Positions 1 through 8,849 of a stretch of DNA of 64,000 nt are shown here, in pieces. The position numbers were made by a program, and so were the translations under genes. A model generated the notes under the pieces. That model searched no databases. It was given only the letters and a program-made list of their open reading frames with translations, and was not told where the DNA came from. Source of the DNA: Gordionus sp. m RMFG-2023 (Eukaryota; Nematomorpha; Gordioida; Chordodea; Parachordodidae); assembly GCF_954871325.1 (NCBI RefSeq), contig NC_088776.1:49246569-49310568 (forward strand), read 5' to 3'. The number at the start of each line of letters is the position of its first letter. Positions within the stretch are counted from its first letter, which is position 1.

Positions 1-484
1 CATTTAAAACTAAATAATTATTATAAGTTTTTTTAAATATTTTAATTTACTTTTAAGAATAGTTTGAACCAAAATACTTGAAGTAAAGCCATCATTTGTT
101 TTACTTGATATTCCATTTATATTTTTTGATTTCTTATTTTCTTTTTATATATAAGGAGATGATTTTGTATAGTTGTGATAATTATAATATTTTGAAGAAG
201 AATAAATAAATTTTTCATTGGCCTAGTGCAACCTCAAATATTAAAAATATCATTCGAAGATAGTTCTTTATATTTCGTAAAATTATATTGGGGATTTTGA
301 TAAGCTCTGCAACTTTAGGTAATATATTTTTATATTCAAAGGATAGTACAAGTGGCCCAAAATTTAATTTAAAATATAAAATTATTTTAAAAAATTTTTC
401 AAAATGAAATTCTAATACAATATTTAATCCTAAAAAAACAATTAATTAGTTAACAAAAAAGATTATCCGTTAAAAACGGGAGAT
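1..484. other. AT-rich sequence, no gene seen
   Basis: No coding frame, RNA gene or element body is recognised here. The last bases (about 472-484) form a purine-rich run ending GGGAGAT directly before a TGTTA, which resembles the polypurine tract that precedes the 3' LTR of copia-type elements. If so, this stretch would be the non-coding 3' end of such an element whose body lies outside the window. Confidence 0.4.
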
Positions 485-741
485 TGTTATATAATAAATA
501 TACAAATTTGTACTTGTATTTTATTTTTTCTTTCGACTTACAATTCAACCTTTTATGATTTAACCTTTTACGATTTAACTTTTTACAATTCAATCTTTTA
601 TAACTTTTTATAACTTTTGTTTTTCGTTTTGATTATATGTATTCTAATTTATATTTTTAAGATAATATATATATAGTGTGTAGAACATAATAAAAAAAGA
701 ATAGATACATATAGAATATAATATATATTTTATTGGTAACA
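485..741 (+). mobile_element. Possible 3' LTR of a copia-like retroelement (fossil)
   Basis: A 257-bp stretch that begins TGTTATATAA after a purine-rich GGGAGAT tract and ends TTGGTAACA, so it has the 5'-TG...CA-3' outline of an LTR. There is no second copy in the window and no coding part next to it, so this rests only on edge structure. It would be the right-hand LTR of an element extending out of the window to the left. The alternative is chance in AT-rich DNA. Confidence 0.3.
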
Positions 742-1421
742 CCAGCCACCTTTACAGACTCCATACCCCAATTAGCAAGGAAAAAATGCCATTCTTTTTC
801 TTGTTCATACGTCAAAAACAAATTTATAATTTTACGAAGATATTAATTATGAGTTAATAACGAATTGAAATCTTTATATGCGAATATCATTCTTCATGTA
901 TTTTATTTCCACAAAATAAATGATTTTTGAATATATGATTTCTATCATTATTATAAAAAAATATATATATTCAATAAAACCTTAATTACTGGGATGACAA
1001 ATTACTTGATAAAATATTATTTGATAATGAGAAAATTTTAATTTGATTATTAATTAACAGATAAGTTGAATCAAGCGCGTACACAGGAATTTGTTGGGGG
1101 GGGGGGGGGGAATTAAATTTTGATAAAATTATTATTATTTAAAAATATCAAGCATAAATTGATTAGGACTAATAACTATTTCTAATATACAATTTTAAAT
1201 TTATGTGAATTAAAAAAAATTTAATATATAAACCGGTATATAAAATCTACAAAATAAATGTGAATTAAAAAATATTAAACGGATATAACCAGTGGCCTAT
1301 GATAAACTATAAAAAATAAATGTGAAATATAAAATATTAATTGAATATAACCAGCATATGAATCACTATAAATGACCCAAAATAGAAATTTAAATTTATT
1401 GAGCCTTTAAAATTTGTATAT

Positions 1422-1708
1422 TGATAAACAGAGGGAAGGCAGGTATTAAAAAAGTAGAAAAAGTTTAATTTATTTTATTAATTTTATTATTTCAAAAAAT
1501 ACAACTGATAAACTTACAATTTTTACAGCTATTTATACACATTATATTTACATGTTAACGTTAATATAAAGAAAAGATTTTTACAAAAAGTAAAAGTAAA
1601 AATATTCAAATTATAGGTTGTCAAAAATAAAGAAATGTTTTTTACAAAAGGTCATAAGTCACAAAGTAAAAGTATACAAATTATATATTAAATTATATAT
1701 TAACAACA
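1422..1708 (-). repeat. 3' LTR of the gypsy-like element
   Basis: 287 bp, ends TGATAAAC...AACAACA on the + strand, nearly identical to the copy at 6,811-7,097. It is next to a C/T-rich run on its inner side, the complement of a polypurine tract. Confidence 0.9.
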
Positions 1709-2124
1709 TTTCCCCCTTTTTCTTTTTTTATGTCTTCTTTCCTCAGTTTCTTATCTTCACTTCCAGTCATTCGTTTCTCAATTGCTACATTAGTCATTTG
1801 TTCGTATATCTTTAGATTGTTTGTTTGACCAGTTGAATCGATTATCGAACATCATGAAACATCGTTGGTTGTACATCATTGTTAGTTGAACATTGTTTGT
1901 TGATTTGCTATTTGTATTGATCATCCCATTTCTCTTTCAAAAATTTATATATATATATTTTTATTATAAAATTTTATAACAATCAATTTCTATGTCGTAG
2001 GTCATATTCTCGCTTTTGAACTTGACTTTGAATTTTCGAATTTTGAACTTGAACTTGACTTTGAATTTTCGAATTTTGAACTTGAGCTTGTTCACTTCTT
2101 CCCCCTCCAAAAATTTTTTCAGTA

Positions 2125-2979
2125 TTATTTATTGATGCTCTCTTTTTTATTTGATCCAAATGTCTTGTCTATTCTGTATGTCAAGTTGCCTTCTTTTTGT
2201 ACTACTACTCCTTTATCCCAAATATTTTCTTTAAACGTCTTGTACCAAATCTTGTCTCCTAATTCTATTTCTCTATTCTTTGATATTTTTCTTCTTAGTA
2301 TATTCTCGTTATCTTCCACAGGTTTGATTAAGTCCCATTTGGTCCTGATCGTTCTTGAAAACATTACTTTACTGGGCATCATATTCGTTGTATCATTCGG
2401 CGTATTTCTATAATTAAACAAAAATTTCTCTAAAGCTACATCCAAGTCTATGTTCGTGTTGCTTTCCATATTTCTTTTAAGACTCATTTTCATAGTTTTT
2501 ATCATCCGTCCACATTGACCATTCGATTGTTGATGATGAGGTGCTGTAAGTATGTGTTTTATGCCATAATCTTCACAAAACTTTTTAAATAATTGACTAG
2601 TAAAATTCGTACCATTGTCCGTCACGATTTTGTGTGGTATTCCGAATAAGCTTATAATTTTTATCAATTCTTTTAAAGTTGATTCCGTCGTAATATTTTT
2701 CGGAAATTTGCTATACGCATCCAAAAATACCATTAAATTGTTGTCTTCAAATTGTGCAAAATTTATATGTACACGTTCAAAAATCTTTGATGCTGGTTCC
2801 CATGGATTTTGTATTTTGTGAGGGTTATCCGCATATCTATTACATAAATCACATTTTTTTACCTCTAGATCTATCTCCGTGTTTATACCACGCCACCACA
2901 AATAATCTCTCGCCAACATTTTCGTTTTACCTGCACCTAAATGTCCTTTATGTAGTTCGCGTAAAATCTCTTTTCTCAT
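2125..2979 (-). pseudogene. Integrase part of the gypsy-like element (fossil)
   Basis: The translated piece begins with an H-H-C-C zinc-binding region (HKGHLGAGKT... then CDLCNRY) and continues into a DDE integrase core with [10 protein letters not shown] and HHQQSNGQCGRM motifs, followed by a basic C-terminal region. This matches retroelement integrases of the gypsy class. It is the last pol part before the 3' LTR. Treated as a fossil piece of the element. Confidence 0.88.
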
Positions 2980-3222
2980 GTTCAGCGGTATTATTATTCT
3001 GTTTTCTTTAAATAGACAATGTTTTATCTAACTCAATTCCATTTCCATGTTTCTGTATGTTTTGTTCTTTATTGGTTCATTATTTCTAATATTATCAATT
3101 ATATCCATTAGTTCTTTATCCTTCTTTGTTTCTTTAACTAATTGATTGAAGTTTATTGGTATGTCCCATAATTTGTCAATTTTTTTATCATCTATATTCT
3201 TTATTGTATTTTCTGTATTTGT

Positions 3223-4363
3223 CTATAGTAATCTTGATAAACAATCAGGCACCAAGTTTTGTTTCCCCGGTCTATGTATTATTGTATAATCATAAGCTCC
3301 CATTGCTAAATTCCATTTCTGTAAACGCATTGATATTGGAGTATTATATTTGAGTGTTTTTGAAAACAAATATATTAGTGGTTTGTGATCTGTTATTATC
3401 ATAAATTTTGTCCCAATTAAATATTCCTGAAATTTGTTTACCGCAAATATTATAGACAAAGTTTCTCTCTCGATATTTGTATAATTTGTTTCAGCTTTTA
3501 ACAAAGTTCTAGATGCGAATGCAATAGGTTTTTCTTTACCATCACCTTCCATGTGAAATAATACTGCACCTAATCCTTTTTTCGAAGCGTCAGTAGCAAT
3601 TCCTATAGGCAATTCAGGATTGTAAAAATTTAAAGTCGGCGGACTGCTAATCAACGCTTTCAAATCATCAAAACTCTTTTGGTGCACATCTTCCCATATC
3701 CATTTTTCCTATAAAGGATCAGCTAAGTCTGCAAAGTTGCACAAAAATTTCCTGTAATAACTGGCCATGCCTAAAAATGTCGCTAATTCCTCTTTAGTTG
3801 TTGGTTTTGGCATGTTAGTAATAGCTTTAATTTTGTCTTCATTAGGATGTATGCCATTATCATCTATATCATGTCCCAAAAATCTAATCTCCTTCTTCAT
3901 AAACACACTCTTGTTAAAATTTGGTGTAAGTCCATATTTTGTTATTCTATCGAAAACTTTTTTTATGTTGTTCAGATGTATTTCATCATTATCACCCGTT
4001 ATCAATAAATTCTATATAAAATATGACATCTTTCATAACTCCGAAAATTTTATCCATGGTGCATTGAAAAATCGCTGATGACGTTTTTAAACCAAAAGGT
4101 AATCTCGTGAATCTATAATAACCTTTGTGTGTTGATATAGTAAGCAAATCTCTGGATTCTTTATGTATTGGTATTTGTAGAAACGCGTTTTTGAAGTCAA
4201 TTTTTTTAAATTTTTTTCCTTTTGATAATTTCGAAATTAAATCATTAATACGTGGTATCGGATATTTAAAGTCCTCTAATACAGGGTTTATCGTATTTTT
4301 GAAATCAGCACATAGTCTCAATGATCCATCACTTTTATAAACTGGAGTAATATACTTGCCCAT
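3223..4363 (-). pseudogene. Reverse transcriptase and RNase H part of the gypsy-like element (fossil)
   Basis: Recognisable reverse transcriptase blocks include LRLCADFK near the N-terminal side, the TRLPFGL region, and FLGHDI. They are followed by the thumb region and an RNase H domain (GIATDASKKGLGAVL, ETNYTNIERE, ITDHKPLIYL). The order is typical of gypsy pol. The reading is interrupted and the element is not intact. Confidence 0.88.
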
Positions 4364-4401
4364 CGTACTTCATCTACCGGTTCTATTATCTTATCATCAA
4401 T

Positions 4402-4938
4402 TCATTTTTGTAATTCTTTTGTTATTAAATCAAGTCTTTTATATGGTACGCGTCTTGGTGTTATAATCTTTGGTTTAGCATCTTGTGTCAAATGTAATTT
4501 AACATCATTACGATATATAGGTTTTTTGTTGATTTTTGAACTACATTCTTTTATTAATTTGTCTATAGTATCATTATTATTTTCCTCGATTAGATTCACG
4601 AATTTATTGAGTATGTTACCAAAAACTTTTATCCATGTTCTTCCTAGTAGTGCATTCTTGTCACTTTCGACTACATACGCATCTAAGTTTTGAGTTTTGT
4701 CATCATATCTCACTTTTATTTTAACGATTCCTAGCACTTTAATACTTTTTCCATCATAGCCAATAAGTTTCGTATCCGATTTATTTAAGACTTTGATTCC
4801 TATCTTTCTAGCAATCTTAATCGGTAATATTGAAAAGCGCGACACGGTATCTATCTGCATGACTACCGGCATATCGTTAAGGTATATCGTAACTTTGTAA
4901 GCATCATTTGCCATGTCATCATCCTCCATATTATTCAC
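4402..4938 (-). pseudogene. Retroelement aspartic protease and reverse transcriptase leader (fossil)
   Basis: The frame carries a retropepsin-like fold: a strand ending in MQIDTVSRFSILP at the usual place of the catalytic D-S/T-G loop, followed by GIVKIKVRYD and ALLGRTWI (the ALLG motif typical of gypsy proteases). The C-terminal side leads towards the reverse transcriptase (PRRVPYK). It lies between gag and the reverse transcriptase, the expected position. Confidence 0.75.
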
Positions 4939-5397
4939 ATCAATGCTAAATAAACTATGATCCTTTTTATCATTATTTTCCTCCTTTATTTATTCTATAT
5001 CGACGGTATTTATATTAAATATCCTGTATTATTATTATTATTGATTCTATATCTATTATTGCTTCTCTGACTATTATCACGATTATTATTGTATCTTGGT
5101 ATGTATCTTGATTCGTTTTGATATCTATAATCTCTATAATTATTTTCATTATATTTGTAATTATCATTATTATTATATCTATAATTATTGTAGTTATTAT
5201 TATAATTATTTTTATTGTTGAATCTTTTAAAATTATTATACGATCTCGGTCCATTATACCCACTATTAACTCTAGGATTATAATTATTCCGATATCTTGG
5301 CTCGTAATTATTCGCATATCTTGAATTAAAATTGTTTTGGAAACGAGGATTGAAATTATTCTCTTGATAATTATTTCTTTGATAACTGTCGTATCTA

Positions 5398-5796
5398 GGT
5401 TAATGATGCTTGGTACCTTAAGGTACCATCTATCAAATTTGAATTTTGTTCATTTTTCATTTGGATAGGCACTACCAAATATATTTATACTATATATTTG
5501 AAAAATCGTGATTTTTGGAAAGCCTCTAGGGCCTAGTAGGCAAGAGCTTGGTTTACTTATCCCATGGTCCCGGGTTCAAATCCCTGGAATGATCATGTTT
5601 TTTTTCTTATTCTAACTTGGTGGTTCCATCCTTGGGGGGATAATATATAGGAGGCCGGACTCGACCACGTGATTCCGTATTAATATATTAAATAATAAGG
5701 ATCTTATTACATTTTAATAAATTTTGGTCGGTATTTAGCAAATTAGGTTGGTATTTAGAATTCCATACATTCACTTGGTAGTAAGCATCATTAACC
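5398..5796. mobile_element. 399-bp MITE with 14-bp inverted ends and 9-bp target duplication
   Basis: Ends are GGTTAATGATGCTT and its exact complement AAGCATCATTAACC. TCGTATCTA occurs on both sides (5,389-5,397 and 5,797-5,805), an exact 9-bp duplication. This points to a Mutator-like non-autonomous DNA transposon, although the superfamily is inferred only from the duplication length. It interrupts the gag region of the gypsy-like element, so it is the youngest layer of a three-level nest. Its centre holds a tRNA-like segment. Confidence 0.75.
5522..5595 (+). other. tRNA-like segment with Pol III B-box inside the MITE
   Basis: The segment has an exact B-box, GGTTCAAATCC, in a T-arm that pairs at four of five positions. 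An A-box-like GCCTAGTAGGCAAGAGC lies about 40 bases upstream. Spacing matches a tRNA head. The acceptor ends do not pair well and there is no convincing anticodon arm, so this is not a functional tRNA gene. It looks like a tRNA-derived SINE head. Confidence 0.55.
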
Positions 5797-6569
5797 TCGT
5801 ATCTAGGCCTCCATTAATTTCTATGGACGTAATTCGTTTGTGCATCTACTCCTCTATTTCGATCATCGTATTTCATCATCCTTCTATCCGTATCCGCCTG
5901 ATTAACCTTCCGCATTTCTATTTGTTTTATTTCGGATGAATCTTCTATTTTTATATTATCAATTTTATTAATTATTTTGTCATAAGCTTCTTCATCCTCA
6001 ATCCCCTTTCCTATTTTTATTATTTCATGAATATCTAAACTTTCTACATGTGAAATTTTCTGACGTATATCTTTATTGGTTGAATATATTTTTATTCTCT
6101 CTATTGCTCTATCATAATTACCAAATTTGCATTTATTACTTAATAAACATAATCTGGTTACCCAATTACTGAATGTTTCATTTTTATCTTGTACTACTTC
6201 ACTGAATTCTTTCAAATACGCTATGTTCGAATTGCCCGGTTGTAAAAGTTTAAATCTCTCGAGTACGATCGATGGATTGCTAAATTCCGTAGGAGTGCAT
6301 ATCGCCTCTAGTCTCAGGTAAAGATCATCAGGTAACCTCTGCGTAAATGCGTATGCCTTTTCTATATCGGTATATTGTGTATCTTTAAATATATTATCGA
6401 ATTTTTTAAGAAAAACCTCAACATTATTATTAAATATAGGGCATTCTATTATAGTATTTTTAACTAAAGGTTTCATTATACTTTATTATATAATATTAAT
6501 ATTTATAATTAATAATTATAATTTATCATATATGTTTGTGTAAATACAATACGACTATAGTTGATATTA

Positions 6570-6800
6570 TTATAAGTCTCTTTGATATCTACGAGCCTTG
6601 AGTATAAATAATCTTCCAGTCGTGTCAAAGTATTCTTTTCCATTTATCAGTTCATAAGCCTCTTGCATGTCTTCAAGTCTGTCATAACGTATCATAATAA
6701 TTGTCATAGAATCATGTAACGTATAAGAGAAATCTCTTTTATTATTGTCAAAATATCTTTTATAATAGTTTCCAAAGGCAATGTTATCATTAATAAGTAA
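6570..6800 (-). pseudogene. RRM-like leader frame between primer-binding site and gag (fossil element part)
   Basis: A single frame is open from the primer-binding site to a stop at 6,570. It reads like an RNA-recognition motif: an N-terminal SLLINDNIAFGNYYKRYF segment, then TIIMIRYDRLEDMQEAYELI (the RNP1 strand and second helix), NGKEYF, and GRLFILKAR. The first in-frame ATG is inside, at 6,707, so the N-terminal half would need another start or splicing. It belongs to the LTR element, and the RRM assignment is from pattern only. Confidence 0.45.
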
Positions 6801-6810
6801 GCTGCCACCA
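6801..6810 (-). promoter_or_regulatory. Primer-binding site of the gypsy-like element
   Basis: TGGTGGCAGC on the - strand starts immediately after the LTR terminal CA. TGG at this place is the usual complement of a tRNA CCA end. The same ten bases follow an LTR-like edge at 24,275-24,284. Confidence 0.6.
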
Positions 6811-7097
6811 TGATAAACACAGGGAAGGCAGGTATTAAAAAAGTAGAAAAAGTTTAATTTATTTTATTAATTTTATTATTTCAAAAAATACAACTGATAA
6901 ACTTACAATTTTTACAGCTATATATACACATTATATTTACATGTTAACGTTAATATAAAGAAAAGATTTTTACAAAAAGTAAAAGTAAAAATATTCAAAT
7001 TATAGGTTGTCAAAAATAAAGAAATGTTTTTTATAAAAGGTCATAAGTCACAAAGTAAAAGTATTCAAATTATATATTAAATTATATATTAACAACA
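6811..7097 (-). repeat. 5' LTR of the gypsy-like element
   Basis: 287 bp, nearly identical to the 3' LTR. It is followed at 7,098-7,189 by a second copy of roughly the last 70 bases of the LTR plus a short TATATAAAGCAGAGTTG linker, a local tandem duplication at the outer edge. Confidence 0.9.
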
Positions 7098-7339
7098 TAT
7101 ATAAAGCAGAGTTGTTTTTTATAAAAGGTCATAAGTCACAAAGTAAAAGTATTCAAATTATATATTAAATTATATATTAACAACATATATAAAGCAGAGT
7201 TGTTTCTTATATTTGGGTTATAAATATATCCAAGAGAGGGAAATGACATTTATTTTATAATACTCTATTACTGACCCTATATTAATGTTTGGAAGACAAG
7301 CTTGCCTTGCTGTGAATCGAGGGAGACAAATATTAAAAT

Positions 7340-8240
7340 CGTATAGCTCTGCCTTTGACTAAACAATAACATATAAAATATGAAATTCTTCATCAACATT
7401 AGCCCTAATTTCCTTGAGTTCTAATAAAAGGCTCTCTGCTATTCTTATTGTCTCAATCAAGTCAATGTCATATTTTTGAAGAATAGTATAATTAACTAAT
7501 TGATTAATACATTCTAATGTGAAAAAAAAATTTGGTATAAGTATTGAATCCAATAATTTGATTGCTTCTGAGGAAATATTTCTTTCAGGCCAATGCGATA
7601 TTTCAATAAGAGCATTAATAATAGGCTCTTCTAACTCCATAAAAGCTGTTACTGCTTGATGGAGAAGACTCCATCTCGTTGGACAAGTTTTTTGCAATTT
7701 CTTTCTCATTGTAGGACAAGGAGTTTCAGAAATAATTCTGTTTAAAATATTTTATCGGTTGGGGTATTCCATTAATGCAGAAAACTCTAATGCCTTAAAT
7801 TTTACAAGAGCAAAATTATCTTATCATTATTAATTGAAATTCAAGCTTCCTGAATCCAAATGGCCACGTAATTCTAGGCCCTGCAATCCACAATATAGAA
7901 TGGGCTCAATAGTTAGTTTGCTAATACATCTATTTTCTTTTACTATTTTAATCCTATTTTTGTCAATATGTCATAAAATAGTAATCATATCCCCACTTTG
8001 AATTAATTTGAAGAAACCATCAGTTTGTAGTTTTTGTGATAATTTGTTTTTTGATGATTGTCAAAGATTTCTCTAGCATCTTTATATTTGCTGAATGGAG
8101 TCTTAACAAGACTGTTAAGTTCTAAATTTCTTCCAGCATATCTTGGGCCAAAAAGGACACATATCTTGCAATGAGCACCATTGTTTCGAATAAAGTATTC
8201 TAGCCCTAACCATCTAATAAAATAGCTGTTTTAAAATTTT
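7340..8240 (-). pseudogene. Decayed hAT transposase (TTF zinc finger type)
   Basis: Two recognisable regions lie on the - strand. The N-terminal one (about 8,040-8,230) has the TTF-type zinc-finger pattern: RWLGLEYFI, then CKICVLFG, then LNSLVKTPFSKYKDA and HQKTNYHK. The second (7,359-7,709) has the CPTRWSLLHQAV signature of the hAT RNase-H-like fold of the ZMYM1/THAP0-like class, followed by a helical region. They are not in one continuous frame and the catalytic C-terminal block with the hAT dimerisation region is not visible. This is the transposase of the element at 1,072-8,741. Confidence 0.7.
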
Positions 8241-8849
8241 AACTTTCGATTAGCACATAAAGTTTGTGGATATTGAAAATTGAGGGGTTGAATATAAATC
8301 AATTATTAAATAAAATAATAGTAAGTATCTTTAATACCCTTTTAAGAAGTATTTCTAGGCTAATTACAAAATGTTATATAATTATTTGTACTTTTTTGCT
8401 TTTTTGTAAGATGACTAGGATTTTCATCATCAATATTTTTAAAAAATTTTTATGTCCATAATTATTATTTAACTATAAATTTTAAAATGAAATAAATAAT
8501 ACGTCACTAGAAATTTGAAAATAATAGATAAATATTACGGCAAGGAAAACTTTAAAATAACTTAGTAAATGAATGTGATAATTAAATATATATTTAAAAA
8601 GAAAGAGATAGGAATAAATATTATAAAATATAAATTAATATAAACTATAATATTTTTGAAAAATATATCCTGCATCTGCATTTTTTGGCTTGGGGGAGGG
8701 GGAGGTTTGTCCATTTATCCCCCTCGGTACCTACGCGCCTGAGTTGAATTTTAGCTTAATATATATTTTTTTTAAATCTTCACAGCTTTTTAAATCTTCA
8801 CAGCTTTTTAATTCTTATCGTAAATTTGCAAATTTACTTGATTAATATT

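Larger units (their letters stand above)
5010..6476 (-). pseudogene. Gag region of the gypsy-like element, split by a MITE (fossil)
   Basis: The 220-residue frame at 5,814-6,476 has the helical retrotransposon-gag character (AYAFTQRLPDDLYLRLEA, FSNWVTRLCLLSNKCK). The part at 5,010-5,395 is low-complexity and rich in Asn, Tyr and Arg, which could be a nucleic-acid-binding tail in place of a zinc knuckle; I see no CCHC box. Between them lies the 399-bp MITE at 5,398-5,796. The strong ATT/TTA bias makes the opposite strand open too, so Ile-rich frames there are shadows. Confidence 0.75.
1422..7097 (-). mobile_element. Gypsy-like (Ty3/Metaviridae type) LTR retroelement, young but broken fossil
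   Basis: The 287-bp LTRs at 1,422-1,708 and 6,811-7,097 differ at only four positions by eye, so insertion was recent. On the - strand the LTR reads TGTTGTTAAT...GTTTATCA (TG...CA). A primer-binding site (TGGTGGCAGC, 6,801-6,810) and a polypurine tract (about 1,709-1,725) sit at the inner edges, and TATAT flanks both sides as a probable 5-bp target duplication. Parts in reading order on the - strand: leader frame, gag, aspartic protease, reverse transcriptase with RNase H, integrase. That order (integrase after RNase H) is gypsy-type. Gag is further split by a 399-bp MITE. The element is broken, with several interruptions. It sits inside the hAT element at 1,072-8,741. Confidence 0.9.
1072..8741 (-). 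mobile_element. hAT DNA transposon carrying a nested LTR element
   Basis: The ends are CAAGCGCGTA on the left and TACGCGCCTG on the right, which match as imperfect terminal inverted repeats. They are flanked by an exact 8-bp duplication, AGTTGAAT, at 1,064-1,071 and 8,742-8,749. An 8-bp duplication with CA-type ends is the hAT signature. A decayed hAT transposase lies inside on the - strand (about 7,340-8,240). Both ends contain G-rich or C-rich runs. About 5.7 kb of the span is a later LTR-element insertion, so the hAT body itself is about 1.9 kb and must have lost part of its transposase. Short ~63-bp imperfect tandem copies occur at 1,195-1,380. Confidence 0.75.

Noticed and set aside
1097-1111. 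G-run as a G-quadruplex regulatory site
   Set aside because: The poly-G run belongs to the subterminal part of the hAT element; similar runs occur at other transposon ends in the window.
2132-3353. Several + strand frames over the LTR element
   Set aside because: They are complements of the integrase and RNase H coding strands, hydrophobic by codon bias, with no domain.
5015-5324. Ile-rich frames on both strands
   Set aside because: By-products of ATT/TTA-rich low-complexity gag sequence in alternative frames.
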